DNA from: Chondrilla cf. caribensis
Taxonomy: Eukaryota; Porifera; Demospongiae; Chondrillida; Chondrillidae
DNA: 64,000 nucleotides
Reading direction: 5' to 3'
NCBI GenBank assembly: GCA_964020155.1
Contig: OZ026554.1
Location: 2,337,827 to 2,401,826 of the forward strand
The translations under genes and the position numbers were made by a program. Positions 18,399 through 31,523 of the stretch are shown in pieces. Every line of letters begins with the position of its first letter. Position 1 is the first letter of the stretch. The notes beneath the pieces were generated by a model. The model saw only the letters and a list, made by a program, of their open reading frames with translations, was not told the DNA's origin and made no database searches.

Positions 18399-21258
18399 CA
18401 TGTGTAAATGTACATGTGTGCGAGTGAATTATGGCCTACTATCAATATATGGAATACATATCCAGTAACATGCATTTATACACACGCATAATTCCACCTT
18501 ACCTGTGAATCTATTTTAGGAATTTTAGTGGCAGATTGAAACTTCATCATATTGTAGGGTGGTAAAGTACGTAAGCAGGTCCTGGTCTATCCCCTCAACC
18601 ATTCCTATCTACGCATGTAGGAATATCCTATTAATATCCTATTCTGTAAACTATCCCCTATCAATAGTCCTGTATGTATGCATTTCAAAGAATTGAAGTG
18701 CACACATACTAGCCAATCCAATGTATCTATATATAGTACACACTGAAAATAGTAACCATTGAGGTATTATGTATAGTATGTGTTGGTGTTGAAATGTGGA
18801 ATTCCTGTCATGTGTGTTTAGTACTTCCTGTCATGCGTGTTATTACTTCCTGTCATGTGTGTTATTGCTTCTTGTCATGTGTGTTATTACTTCCTATCAT
18901 GTGTGTTATTGCTTCCCATCATGTGACAATATTCCCCTGTCATATGCATTATTTTCTTACAATCATGTGTATGCATATAAGCATACTTGTTTGGTTGTAA
19001 ATTCACAAAGTGTTGGGGTGTTTCGAGTTTACTGTATATGTACATATCCGTGTGTGCATGTACATACACAGTTGTGTACATTGGATAGTTTCCATTTTCA
19101 ATGTGGTTTGTTACACAGTACACACATGCAACCCTGCCATTACTTTAACCCTGCTGACACTGTGTATGATATCAATGTATCTATCTTATGATGAAGCTGT
19201 ACCTCAGAGAGGGCAAGTGTGCAATGAATTATTGACTGCACTGTGCACCGACCGCAAATTGCATGACCAACTAACACAGCTATGATTAGTGTCCAGCTGT
19301 GGGCCTCGTTTAATGCCCCAAATATCAAGTGCGCCCTAACCTTTTCCTCAAATGAGATTGTATCTAACAACACTAGAAAAGACGTTTTGAAGAAATAGGA
19401 GTGGTTTTGTCTAGTTCCAAGCTTTCTGAAATCTACTTTTGAAGAGATAATCCAGTTACAGCATGTTTACACAGCAGCAACACACCCAAAAGCGAGGTCT
19501 GTAAATCCATCACCACTGCGTGGACATAATGTAAATATTACCTCCTGGTAGACTCCTTCTCCTGTAGGTTTGAATAACCATATGTTCTGTATGCATGTAC
19601 GTACGTGTTTATCAATGATGCCGTTATGCCTATTCGCGGTGACTGACATGAACATATGATTTCTGTATCCTTGAAATATTTTCTTGTATATTCTGTAGTT
19701 TGAGTGTGAGTTCAGACGTTTCAGTGTGGATCGGACTCAAGTGACTCACTATGAGGAGCTCCAGTCCTTGGTGAAAGAGTTCCACCAGCTCCCCGACACA
19801 ATGAATGTCACAGTGTCCTACACTGACCCTCGCAACGGGGATCTCCTCCCAATCAACAATGACGACAACCTCCAGAGAGCCTTCACAACAGCAATGCCTC
19901 TACTCAAACTGTTTATATACAGAGAACAAGGTGAGAACAGTGGGTGTATATTATGGGTTAGTCACAGAGAACACAGTTAATGTTATATGTGTGTATTCCG
20001 TATAATATTATATATAATTGTATGTATCAGTCATTATCTATATATTATATGTATGTACTGTGTAGTGTATACTAATGTATGTGTTATGTGTGCACATACG
20101 TATGTACGTATGTACATACAGTTATGTACATATGCCCTGTGTACTGTATGCGTATGTATGTATGTACATATGATGCAGTGATGTTTACAGTACAACTTGC
20201 TTAGAGCATGGGTACCCTGGTTAGTACAATGAATTAATAGATACACTTAACTCAGTCCCTAGCTCATGTACACTATATCAACCTGATGATAAGTACTTCC
20301 AACTAGAAGTACTGATTCAGTGTGCCTTTCAAGGTATCCACTAACCAAGTGGGACTGTATCTCTTATCCTAAACATTTGTCACTGTACCTACTGTGTATA
20401 TCCTGGGTGGATGATCTATGTGCTTTGCATGTACATACATACACATGGACCCCAGGTGGTGCTATACCAGACTTTCTTATTTACTCAGAGTCAATGTACA
20501 GAGATATGAGCTTGAATCAAAAACGCAGCAAAGCTAAGCGGTTCAGTAATGACACTAAAATAAAGAAAAGTTCCACGGTAATTGGTGTTCCTCAGGACTT
20601 TCGTAAGGTGTCAGCTATTGTGGACGCAGACCTTCTTCCTGATACAGTGAGGAGGGTAAAACTGCTGAAGCACTCCTCGGACCGGCCCCTCGGGTTCTAC
20701 ATCCGTGATGGCACCAGCATGAGGGTCACCCCTTATGGCCTGGAGAAGGTCCCGGGTATCTTCATCTCCCGTCTTGTACCTGGAGGACTGGCCGAAGGAA
20801 CTGGACTCCTGGCTGTGAATGACGAGATACTCGAGGTGAACGGGATCGAAGTGCAGGGGAAGACTCTGGACCAGGTGACAGACATGATGGTTGCCAACAG
20901 CCAGAACCTCATCATCACAGTCAAGCCTGCTCAAGCTCCTCCTAGCACACCACAGACAGGACAGGGGAGTAGAGGCAGAAGTGCCTCAAAGGGGAGTTAC
21001 CAACAGCCTCTGTCAACATCAGCCAAGAAAACTTCACAAGATGACTCTGTGATTCTTACAAAATATTCCAGTCGTAGTCAAGGTGACCTCCCCTCGGCCT
21101 CCTCCATGCCTCCTGTGCAAGAAATGGACAACCCCAACAGTGTCACTAAGGTCCCCTCCAAAGGGTCCTCTTCATCTAACCTTTTACTCGCATCAGAAAC
21201 AAACGGCGTACAATCTCAAGGAGACAATCATGGCCAACCAGACAACTCCAAATATTGA
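12223..21258 (+). CDS. PAR6: Partitioning-defective protein 6 (PAR-6), tandem copy 2
   Basis: Three exons: 12223-12273, 19699-19930, 20489-21258; 350 residues. Exon phases and exon 1 and 2 lengths are identical to copy 1. It has a PB1 domain (about residues 12-94) with the same OPCA stretch, a semi-CRIB with the expected PQDF (F132), a PDZ (about 146-238, [23 protein letters not shown]) and a Ser-rich tail. It would scaffold aPKC and Cdc42-type GTPases at the cell cortex. Intron 1 is 7.4 kb (1.1 kb in copy 1), swollen by TG tracts, minisatellites and MITEs. Exon 2 differs from copy 1 at only three of 232 nucleotides, and the PDZ core has a ~100-nt identical run. Exon 1, the first part of exon 3 and the tail are well diverged. 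Confidence 0.95.
12289..12340. repeat. (TG)n microsatellite
   Basis: About 50 bp of TG dinucleotide starting a few bases after the PAR6-2 exon 1 donor. Confidence 0.95.
12716..12744. repeat. (TG)n microsatellite
   Basis: Short TG array in PAR6-2 intron 1. Confidence 0.9.
14716..14931. repeat. (TG)n microsatellite
   Basis: About 215 bp of TG with TGCG and TACG interruptions in PAR6-2 intron 1. Cys/Val and His/Thr open frames here are dinucleotide artefacts. Confidence 0.97.
15930..16010. repeat. 25-bp tandem repeat, three copies
   Basis: Three imperfect copies of AAGACTGTCTGATATGTTGA followed by CTCTT in PAR6-2 intron 1. Confidence 0.85.
17057..17381. mobile_element. MITE with ACCGTATAACC-type inverted termini
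   Basis: About 325 bp bounded by TACCGTATAACCAGAAATAT at the left and its imperfect inverse (ATATTTTCCAGTTGTAAGGTA) at the right. GGCGG/CCGCC blocks sit inside each end. No coding capacity was seen. In PAR6-2 intron 1. Confidence 0.85.
17391..17549. mobile_element. Small pogo/Tigger-type MITE
   Basis: About 159 bp with inverted ends ACAGTGAATTCTCGTTAATC and GAATTAACGAAAATTCACTG. CAGTG plus TTAAT-type ends are typical of the pogo/Tigger group. It starts 10 bp after the preceding MITE. A shorter related piece is at 48775-48866. Confidence 0.8.
18237..18398. repeat. GTATGAAT-type repeats followed by (TG)n
   Basis: Short ATGAATGTGTGTGT units run into about 80 bp of pure TG in PAR6-2 intron 1. 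Confidence 0.95.
18800..18930. repeat. 22-bp minisatellite
   Basis: Five to six copies of a unit resembling TTCCTGTCATGTGTGTTATT plus two bases, with point differences, in PAR6-2 intron 1. Confidence 0.9.
20186..20359. mobile_element. MITE family A, copy in PAR6-2 intron 2
   Basis: 174 bp beginning TACAGTACAACTTGCTTAG and ending CCAAGTGGGACTGTA. The internal CAGTCCCTAGCTCATGTAC is shared with the copies at 9961 and 25391. It sits 256 bp after exon 2, the same intron and orientation as the copy in PAR6-1. Confidence 0.8.
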
Positions 21259-22735
21259 TCCCCCGATACATGCCTCTAATGTATTATCCCAATATTAATT
21301 TAATTAATGTCACCACTGTATTATGTTTATTTTGCAACCATTGTATGTAATTTAATTGCCTGAAAGACCCCAACTATATCTCACTCCAGTTTGTACATAA
21401 TTTCATGTAATAGTAACAGATTGTGTGCATGTGTCAATTTGTAGATAATGATTGAAATGTCCATGTTATTATAAAGTAATTGTGTGAGCTCTGCATCCTA
21501 CAAAACACATAATGTACAAGTGCACGTACATCTGTAGAACCTGTCTAATATTCATACAGTCATGCATTATAATTACATTACACATTATAATGGGTTAAAA
21601 TATGTATAGATTATATATTATGTAATACTGTTATATATTATTCTCAAGAAGTGTTGAATCATGCATGCAGTATTCAAATCAGCAGTCATCACACATGCAT
21701 CATCCAAAACATTTGTAGTTAATTGGGGTGAGAGAGAGAGAGAGACTGCTGTAATCAATACATCAACTCAATTGGAGCTAGAGAGATTAGCTTCCAAATG
21801 GTCAAAACCATAGCATTAATATAATATTATGTATATACGTATAGCATTACTTTGTGTTGCTCCAAGCAGCCTATCATTGGTTATAATCAGATTAGAGATC
21901 TACAAGTGGACCATGGCACAGGAATACCGTGCAAGAAGTTTTATCTATTAATTTCAGTTGATTATAGTACGTATTATATTTTGTTATTCAATATACTGTT
22001 TATCAGTACTATTGGATTGCAATATCATTTGAATTTATGCATGTTAGATATATTTTGTATAGATAATACTATACCATAATAATAATATTGAATATAAGTA
22101 TTGTTATTATTACTCTATTATAATTAGATTAAATTAATGGAATTAAATCATTGTACTAATAATGATAATAAATGTCCAATTATAACTCCATGCAGTATGA
22201 AATTTACAAGCTAATCTTATAAGGAGCCTGACATTATTACTGTATTATATTATAATGATATCATGAATCAATAATTATTATTACCATTATACTGCATATA
22301 ACATTGTGTAGATTTGTATCAATTGCACATGCACGTACATGTAGTACAGTACATACGTACGTATACGTGGGTTATTATATATGAAATTACTTTCATATAA
22401 TCATTATAAAATATAATTGCACTATATTCAATTGGAATTTCATATTTGATACTGTATACGTACATAATTCACGATATTAAATACTTACTAGCACCTCTGT
22501 ACATGCAATATTGTAATATGCAATTGCTATTCCAAAAACTCACAAAGGAAAATTCAATAAGCAAAGATTAGCAGCTCAACTCGACCAGTGCTTGTAATAA
22601 GCAATGCTGTAATGACAAACAGTGTTTACGTGTGTATGTTCTGCCCTGTGTATTGCAAAAACTACAGTAGCTGTACTTTAATATGCGTTTTCATGTTAGT
22701 AGGCACAACGAATCCAATAATTGCAAATAGCTTCA
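21259..22735. other. AT-rich convergent intergenic region PAR6-2 / PEPD
   Basis: Tail-to-tail spacer, strongly AT-rich (around 21540-22560), with a short (GA)n run near 21730. It should hold both 3' UTRs. No open frame resembling a protein was found. Confidence 0.6.
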
Positions 22736-24578
22736 CTACTTTGAGCTGTCTCCTTTCATCCAATTCTCAATCTCTTCAACGGTTCTCGGTACATTGGTGA
22801 GGAGCTCGGTGCCAGACGAGGTTATTAGTATATTGTCCTCTATCCTCACCTAGAGGACACAGAGAGCAGTCAACAACACAGCATTTACCAACGAAGGCAC
22901 TGGTACACGTGTGTGTGTACGTTGCAAAATAATATACCACTAACAACAACTTGACCACCGATCTGCTCTGTTGGGAATAGTTTAACGAAACAAATGTAAC
23001 TTACATATAAGTAAGAAAGAAACAAATGCAAATTTACACATCTTTGCCAATTGATAGAAACAGAGTTTATCCAGACATAAGATCCACATAGTGAGGATCA
23101 CAAATACCATTTTGTGTCTCTTTCACAGTTTTTCCCAAAGATCTCACATTTAGCATAATGGGCACCTCGATCCAACAACAAATAACAATAAACAACTAAC
23201 AGGTCATAAACACAAGTTCTAAACAAACGCAAGTGCATTGTGTTTACTCACATAGACCAATCAACCAACTGAAGCACTATGTTTGTTAAAACTAATGAAA
23301 GTGATACGTAATTAATTAATGTTCTATCAACATAACAAACATACTATTCATTCTTATCTGCAAATTTATCTGATTGCAGACCAGTAAAAAAGAGATCAAA
23401 AGTAATGAACATACCCATGGGTGTGGCCAACAAAGGAACGTGATTGTTTCACACCGGTATTATTGCAGCTCTTTGATAGTATTCAAACCTTTGTAGGTGT
23501 GCACATGAATGTAATAGACGTACGTATGTATATTTACCCCTCCAAAATTGCGAAACCTCTCTAGCATTTCTTGGTTGATGAAGCAAGCCTGAGCAGGATT
23601 GGCCAGGGCCTTCTCCAACAGCTACAGGGAACAGACAAATTACTACAGCACTACAGGCGAGAACAAGACAAGTGTGGTTTTCAGCTACAACAAATCTTAA
23701 GAAACAAAATCTGTATTACTTCTGGAACTGGATCTCTCAGTACGATTACTGCTACATTGCGTGCATTTGTGTCTACATACATATGTATGATGTAAAATGA
23801 GGGGAAATGTGCAATCTTTGATTCGTTAATGCTGACAGAGTTGACTGAACTAATATGGAAGATAACACTACCAGTGATGGCAGGATATTAGAGAGTACTA
23901 CTTTAGTATACCAGTGATTGAGTGGCAGGATACTACAGTATACTTTAGTATATTAGTGTTCAATATATACTGTGTCAGAATGCAGCACACAGCTAACGCT
24001 AGACCACACGTACGTGCTGTATAAAGTATATCCCGGGCTCAATGGTGAGGACCATGCCCTCACACAGCACACGAGCAGTTCGCAGAGACTTCAGCCCAGG
24101 TGCATTGATGCGCTCAACTCCCTAATCAAAGTGAAGAGTCAAGTTAAGTGGAACGATTACATGCATTTGGTCAAACATACGTAAGTGTGTACACATCCAT
24201 GAATGAATAACAGCTGCTCATCAGTCAGAAATATGTGTATACATATACGTATACACACATATGTACACATATATGTACACATACACACATACAAAGTATC
24301 AGTTTATGTTACACATTCGGGTACTTATGAATCCACATAGCATACATATTTGGCCATACAGTACATACTGTCATAGACGTACACAGATACACTACAAATT
24401 CTACAGAGAAAATCACCTGTGACTGTGTAACTTGACCACCTGAAGTAGCCCCAACTTATCTACATATCTACCTATGTTGTGGTGTTAACCCTCTGTAACT
24501 GTGTGACACACACACGCACACATGCACGCATGCACACACACACCCACACACCCACACACCCACACACCCACACACACA

Positions 24579-24676
<98 letters not shown>

Positions 24677-24914
24677 AACATACCTCAGGATAGCCTCCAA
24701 CATCATGAACATCACATCCCATGAAGTGCCCCAGACCATGAGGAAAGAACACAGCTCCCAGGTGAACCTTTTCACAAGAAAAGGTAGAGAAGGAGAAGTA
24801 CGGACAGAATCAAGGGCAGTGGATGGGCCAACCCTTTTACGAATGTTACCCAGTACTACTAATGAGGAGTGATATTTTCTGAAAAGGCTTTCAAGCACAT
24901 CACTACAGACATGC

Positions 24915-24957
<43 letters not shown>

Positions 24958-27900
24958 CCAGTGGATTAGGTGCCAAAGGTTCCTCTCCTGACATGTGGGG
25001 GTTCTCAGTCCCTATCAAAGACACTGCAGCATACACACCTGATGTACTCAATCAGTTAATTTTAATGTCCACCGGCCTATTATGTATGTATGCTCATATT
25101 TAGAGGAATTGGGATTACATATACGTATGTACAGGTCATGTCCCACAAGGGTATGCACACACACATGATAAGAACAATTATTGTGCAGTTCCACCCTGCC
25201 ATTCTGTTACATGTAGCTCTCCACTTTCTGTAGATCCCACTTGTGTAGGATGTACAACACTCACACGTCCTTGAAGTTGATTGAATGGCAAGTTGCTAAT
25301 AGCCGTAACACATAACTGTCAAGACCCACAAACGTTCACGGAATTATTCACATGTACGTGGGTTGAAATACGTATGAACAATGTTGTAATTACAGTGCAA
25401 CTTGCTTAGTAAGTAACTGGGCTAGTACATACCCTCGGTTAGTGAATTCACTTCACTTAGTCCCTAGCTCAGTACACTATGTCAACAAGAACTGATAGTG
25501 AGTAACTCTTGTAAGAAGTACAGATATGGTGTGCCCTTCTAGGTACATACTAAGCAAGTTGGACTGTATTTCAGTGGGACACAAACATTACAAGTACCAG
25601 ACTACACACATCAATAGTACATAGGATTACAGACACACAAATAACGAAGAAGACACCACAGAAGTGGATTCCTCACCTCCATCATCTTGTCCACATCTCC
25701 ATGGACAAGTCCTATCTTCTTCAGCTCCTCCAACTGTACACGGTCAGCCAGCTTGTGCATGTCCACCCAACACACACCTGAGCAACACGAGAAGCATGTA
25801 CTGTGCACTCATACATGTAGACATACATACAGAACATTTGTACATGTACGTACATTGTACACACATATGTACACACATACATACGTACATACTCACCTGG
25901 TTTAGATGCAGCAAGAACAGCTCGATTAGCCTTCAGGACAGCACTGTAGATAGCCTTCTGGTCTTCAGTGAACTTCCCATTGGCAGGGAAGGTGCAAGTG
26001 ATGTCTGAGGCATAGCAGTAGTACTCTCCTCCCATGTCGAACAGACTGAAGGAGGGAGGACAGATAAGGGAATCACACTAAAGAGATACATGTGCACGAG
26101 GTATTCACTTCAATGTACAGACTCATACCATTTGTGCATAAGGAAAATTAATTTTCCACCCAGTTTGTATCTGACATGATTTTGTGTGAGGGTTTTGCTT
26201 CCATTACAAAAATAATGGAGTCGCGCTATTGCCTAGTTACTGAACTCCTAATGCACACCAGGTGACACTGTTGCCATGACGAAACAAAATACAGAATATG
26301 TTCCCAGGGTAACCATTAATGGTCTCCATGGTTCCCTTGGGATACTGTTTGCTGGGGTGAGGTGTAAATGTCACCAGGAAATACACTCACAGGTGATAAT
26401 GACATGTGTTTACACATACATGTACTGTGCCTATGTGTCTACAGAGACAATATTAACACCAGGAAAAGGTGATAGGATATCAAGGAGTATTGGTAGAAGC
26501 CAGTGGAATAGTGGATGAGTGATGTGTGGCTAGGAGTGCTCCAGTGGAAGTATTCACCTCATTGACCGTGTACAACTATCCACCAAGTGCCTGGAGTTGA
26601 GGGCTGCCTTTGCCCAACAACCCTCCCTCCCACCTGGTAGCACGTGTACTTTTGCAATTTACTATTACATATGCATACACTGCACACATGGAAGACATGG
26701 TGGAGGAGAGTGTGTTACAATGGGTGGAGGAGAGTGTGTTACAATGGGTGGAGAAGAGTGAACATTATATTGCAATAACCGTAATATCAATTGGCATAGC
26801 AGGCTTAATGACTAAGGTAAAATTAGCTGTGTCTGATGTCAGACATCCACCCTATCTAACCACAAGTTTCCCTGTCCAACCACAGGCCACACTACAATAA
26901 TATACACAGCATTAAAACTTCAAAAGTACATACGTATGCACATATATACTGATATATCATACATACACATATTTATGTACATACAAACACGCAGTAATAA
27001 CTCTCACCACAGATCTCCGTCATTGACAGTCTTGTCATTGGGTGCACCAGCATGTCCGTAGTGGAGGGTGGAACAGTTGTGACCGCTGAGAACAAGACAA
27101 AGGGAAACACACATTGAATGGAGGACAACACAACAGGAAACGCAGATTAAATAGAGGACAACACAACAGGAAATGCAGATTGAATAGAGGACAACACAAC
27201 AGGAAATGCAGATTGAATAGAGGACAACACAACAGGAAACAGAGTGAATAGAGGACTACACAACAGGAAACACAGAATGAAGGGAATAAAACACAGTAAG
27301 ACATAAGTATAATCTGAAATAACATTCTAAGTGGGGTGAGGAGGTGTTGGCACATGTCTATGCTACCCCTACCTTCTTCAGCTATAAAACTGGAATACTG
27401 GGTTATCGTACATTGGTATCATTGAACACACACAGTAGTCAACATTAAGCTATGAACACCTCATTCACATATTGAATCATCTACATACATATCTGAGGAG
27501 ATAGTACTGACACCCAATTGTTAACTCAGTTCCGAGGCTATCAATTCCAGTCACTAGAAGTACAACAAATCCTACCACTCTTGAGAAAGCCTCCTCCTGC
27601 AATTATCCAATACAATTCTACACCCTGCCTCAAATGTGACTACACACTTGCATATGTACAAACTGCCAAGCACATATGTACATACATAAGCTTATATTTA
27701 TTATACATAATAATAATTTATGTACACTCACCTAGCACCAATGCATGTGTAGGCCACATGCCTGCATCCACCTCTGGAATAGCAGTGGTGTTGGAACAGG
27801 CTCTCCAGCTCAAACTCCTTCATTCCGGGTCGAATGGCTCTCATCACCTGCTTATGAGCAAAGCTGCTCACATCATTGGTGTAGCGGATTATGTCAACCT

Positions 27901-28453
27901 CATATGAGGACTTTATCACACGGCTGCAAGAGGAAGTCCATGTATCCACTTATGTGATGGTAGGAAAACACATACGTATGTACATACGTACACACGTACA
28001 CAGAGAGAGTCAGCAATGGGAACCACTAACCATTCCACGATCTCAGGGTAAAGAAGTGTGTTGTCCACGGTGAACCTGCACAAGGACCAACAACACAGGA
28101 AGGATCAGTGACTTAGTCTCCACCACTGTAACTATATATACAATACCCTTATGCTTGGAGTGCAAGGATGCTTCATGAACAGTTACTATCATGCAACGAA
28201 ATCCAAGATCAATTATACAGTAGTACTGTACTCCAATGCAATTGTAGGTACGTACATTGTAATTCAACCATACATACCCTACATACGTATGTATGTACGT
28301 ATGTACACATGTACATAAACAACACACAATACACACTGGAATTACAGTATACACACATACATACATAATACATATACATACATACGTATGTGTACGTATG
28401 TAATATCACGGTGCTCAAAAACCATGGGTAGTGGAAGTACATATTTCCATAAC

Positions 28454-28493
<40 letters not shown>

Positions 28494-31400
28494 GTAATAA
28501 TAAAGTTTCTGTGTACACATCTCAGTCTTACACTTCAGAAAACATTGAAAAACAACATACAAATTACATTAAAACAACTCAAAACATGTCACCAAATTTC
28601 TCACCCAGCTACTAGACAAGTGTATACAAATCAATACAACACAAACAACATCCTGCTGTGTGCGTGTTAGTCGATGACATACCCATGCAGTCAGTGTCAA
28701 TAGTCACACATATGTACATACGTACTTCTGAATGCCGTCAAAGGTAGCTTCCTTAGTTTTGCTTCCACTGTCTGTGTTTTCACCAGTCTACAGGAAGTCA
28801 GCAGGAAATACCAATCAACCCTCGAATGTACATACGTACAATGAATTCAACCCAAATACTTACAAATGTACGTATGTGTACAAGTCCCTTGACATGCATA
28901 TATACATACGTACGTAAGTGTGTACATACGTACGTATATACGAATGTATACACACTGCATTACTGCATGAAATTCGTGAATAGTACAGCACATCACAACT
29001 TCCCAATGTACGTATAACTACGTATGTACGTACAGACTGAGGAGCCTACATACACTAGGGAGTACACTCACCAGCGTAAGAAGAACAGTTGGATTCATCT
29101 CACCCAGTACAGTAGCAATCTGAGTACAGTGAGTAATAGCACATGAAGGATCATACCACATGTGAGCACTGAACAGTACTTGGGTCAACATGTACTAGCA
29201 CTTTCACCTCATCGACATAGTAGACTTTGTCAATGCCATACTTCTCCTGGAAGTGTTTGGGAGGGTGTATTCTACAGGAAACAGATGGCATCAAACAGTA
29301 GAATACTCCATCTTTGGCAAATAGTTGGGTTGTACAGTATAAACAGCACACTCTGTGTCAGCAAGAGAACCTGTCCAAGGAGGACTGCACACGATGGCAT
29401 ACATAAGTACATATGTACAGTTCATCCAGTTTGAAGACCATCTCAGTAACAACAACACCATTCCTGGTACTAGGAATCCCCATGCTGCAACAAGCTGTAC
29501 ACTTTGAGGATTGGAATTAGGACCGCCTCCCAATGGAGACCATTCCAAACTGGCTATACTAGTGGTCTCACCAGTGAAGTTCTACTGTAATTGGACTTCA
29601 TATGCAGGAATTCTTTCAGTTCACAGATACAGCATTTCAGTTTTGAACATTTCAATAAATTTTCCAGGCAATCAGGAGTAGATGTGTGTTACAAGTAGCC
29701 AACGTTGACCCAAAATGGTCAATTCCACTCAAGAAATAAATCTCACCACTGTCTTCCATAAATGACATGACACCTGTACACCAAACCTTCCAACTCACTC
29801 CCCCATCCAGGTGGCATACTCCTCAGGAAGACGAGGAATGAAGAGTATTGACTGTCCACTGTCCACGTCAACAGCACCAAAACAATCAGCTTCCAGCACA
29901 CCAAACGCCCAGTGGAAGAAAGATTCCTACGTACACAGAAATATGACAACACTACCAAAGTAATTCAACATGATGGTCATACAACGTACGTATTGAAAAC
30001 AGTGACACATAGCATACCCGCAAATAATTACTAGAAAGTGTGTATACATACTTTGTGTATACATACATACATATGTTCATGGTGTATTTAGATTTAATGA
30101 TTTGTAACCACAGTACTTTTCAATCAGGGGATCAAGGAGAACCATAGAATACACGTCACCACAATACTTTCCACATTCTGTAAGGCAGTTTGAAGGCTTC
30201 ACTCACCTGTGGCTAGTTCCATGAGACTACCGTAATTCCGGAAATTAATGCGATATTTTATAAATGCAAACTTTGCGAGCGAATTCGCCGGCGCATTATT
30301 TAAAACGCCATTTTTAAGCGCACATTATTCATTTCTGGTGTTCAAAATGGCGTTGCTCATTTTTATAATAGCATTTATATAATTCTACTCCAGATTTGGA
30401 TGATTTGTATTATTTTAATCATACATTATTTTCCGGAATTACGGTATTTGATCTGTTTCAGCCAACGAACACAAGACATGCATACGTACATACCAACTGA
30501 AATTATCACAGATACACAAAGCGGCTGAAGAGTATCATACACATGTGACCTACATTCGGAACAAACCCTGGTCATTCTTCAAACTGCACAGCACATGGTA
30601 CTACCATTCTGACCATTCAGAAGCCAATGTCAGTGTTGGTGCAGTAGCACTGACAGTGGCCACAGGAGTGTAAGCTGCTGTTATAAACTGCTTTCGGTTT
30701 ACTTAATGCTTGCTCAAAAGAGTTATTTCTTGATTGTATTCCACAAGTTGTACCCACCCACCTGTCTGAAGACAATGTCAGTGTCAGTGCAGTAGCGCTG
30801 CTGCTGCTCCCCACCCTGGAGGACCACTACGGACTTCGGTTTCAAATCTTCTCTCTTCTTCAGCTTTTCACAGAGACGTTGTCTGTTCAGAGCAAACAGC
30901 TTCATGGGGACTTTGAGGGAATTGTGACCCAATTGGAAACAAGGCCTTTGGCATACATAGTGCGGAGGGGATAAAGATGAAGTGACTTTATAAATGCACT
31001 TCTATATCATGGCTGTGGGTTTACTATTTATTTCTGAGGAAGTATGTCAACCATGAGGGGACTTCACAGTATGGGGAGAGGTTGAGATGCTGGCAAGCTT
31101 TGGAACAAACGGGGGTAACGAAGTAGGACATAATTTAGGAACAAAGAGGGGAATTTACCCGAATAGTGGAGTCACATGGAAAATACTGACTAGCCATTAG
31201 GGAGAGCGAGTACAGGAATAATGTAAATAGTCACTAATAACTAGTAGAGATACGGACAACATTATAAGAATATCCAATGGATGAAATGAAATGAATCTGT
31301 GGAATAGGGGATAAAATCAGAATAGTTTCAAGGCAATTTTGGACTGACGGGTCGAGGACTTGTGGTGAACACGATAGGACGCATTTCCGAGCATAGAGGA

Positions 31401-31523
31401 ATGACATATTTGGAAAGACGCGAGCTTATTAAACTACTGCCTATGTGGGCTACACGGGATCCTGACAAACACGCCAAGTAACTCTACTCACTCGACTTCT
31501 ATCGCTTCGACCTTGGCTGCCAT
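22736..31523 (-). CDS. PEPD: Xaa-Pro dipeptidase (prolidase)
   Basis: Fifteen exons on the minus strand: 31523-31492, 30945-30762, 29926-29799, 29271-29208, 29119-29072, 28787-28726, 28075-28031, 27923-27732, 27085-27008, 26045-25897, 25777-25677, 24767-24684, 24121-24014, 23621-23538, 22849-22736. All are GT-AG and all phases close, giving 490 residues (human PEPD 493). It is a cytosolic M24 metallopeptidase that splits dipeptides with C-terminal proline, important for collagen-peptide turnover. The pita-bread metal ligands are all present: D281 (LFDMGG), D292 (ASDIT), H375 (PHGLGH), E417 (IEPG) and E457 (VRIED), each offset by five from the human positions. The N-terminal half is recognisable from [15 protein letters not shown] and [12 protein letters not shown]. 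The gene looks intact and complete from ATG to TAG. Confidence 0.97.
24507..24671. repeat. (CA)n microsatellite
   Basis: CA dinucleotide with CACACACCCA units at the left, ending 12 bp from the donor side of PEPD exon 24684-24767. Confidence 0.97.
24919..24955. repeat. (AT)n microsatellite
   Basis: About 18 AT units in a PEPD intron. Confidence 0.95.
25391..25568. mobile_element. MITE family A, best-preserved copy
   Basis: 178 bp with 19-bp inverted termini: TACAGTGCAACTTGCTTAG at the left and CTAAGCAAGTTGGACTGTA at the right, one mismatch. Noncoding. It lies in the PEPD intron between exons 25677-25777 and 24684-24767. Related copies are at 9961 and 20186. Confidence 0.9.
26699..26763. repeat. 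24-bp tandem repeat
   Basis: Nearly three copies of GGTGGAGGAGAGTGTGTTAC plus four bases in a PEPD intron. Confidence 0.85.
27116..27285. repeat. 36-bp minisatellite
   Basis: Between four and five imperfect copies of a unit containing AGAGGACAACACAACAGGAA in a PEPD intron. Units are directly abutting with no unique spacers. Confidence 0.92.
28445..28492. repeat. (CA)n microsatellite
   Basis: About 22 CA units in the PEPD intron between exons 28726-28787 and 28031-28075. Confidence 0.95.
30238..30446. mobile_element. MITE with TACCGTAATTCCGGAAA inverted termini
   Basis: 209 bp bounded by TACCGTAATTCCGGAAA and its perfect inverse TTTCCGGAATTACGGTA. Noncoding. In the PEPD intron between exons 2 and 3. 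Confidence 0.9.
30618..30710 (-). pseudogene. Decayed duplicate of the 3' half of PEPD exon 2
   Basis: Reading the minus strand gives [10 protein letters not shown], then [12 protein letters not shown] and a stop. This parallels exon 2's [10 protein letters not shown] and [13 protein letters not shown]. The TGCTACTGCACC-ACACTGACATTG core is almost identical to exon 2. The relic ends in TGA where the true exon has CAG plus its GTGGGT donor. It lies about 50 bp downstream of the real exon (30762-30945) in intron 2. It is a fossil tandem exon duplication. Confidence 0.75.

Noticed and set aside
12274..19698. Extra genes within the 7.4-kb first intron of PAR6-2
   Set aside because: Frames of 60-103 codons are present but none shows a recognisable domain or plausible splice structure. 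The content is repeats and MITEs.
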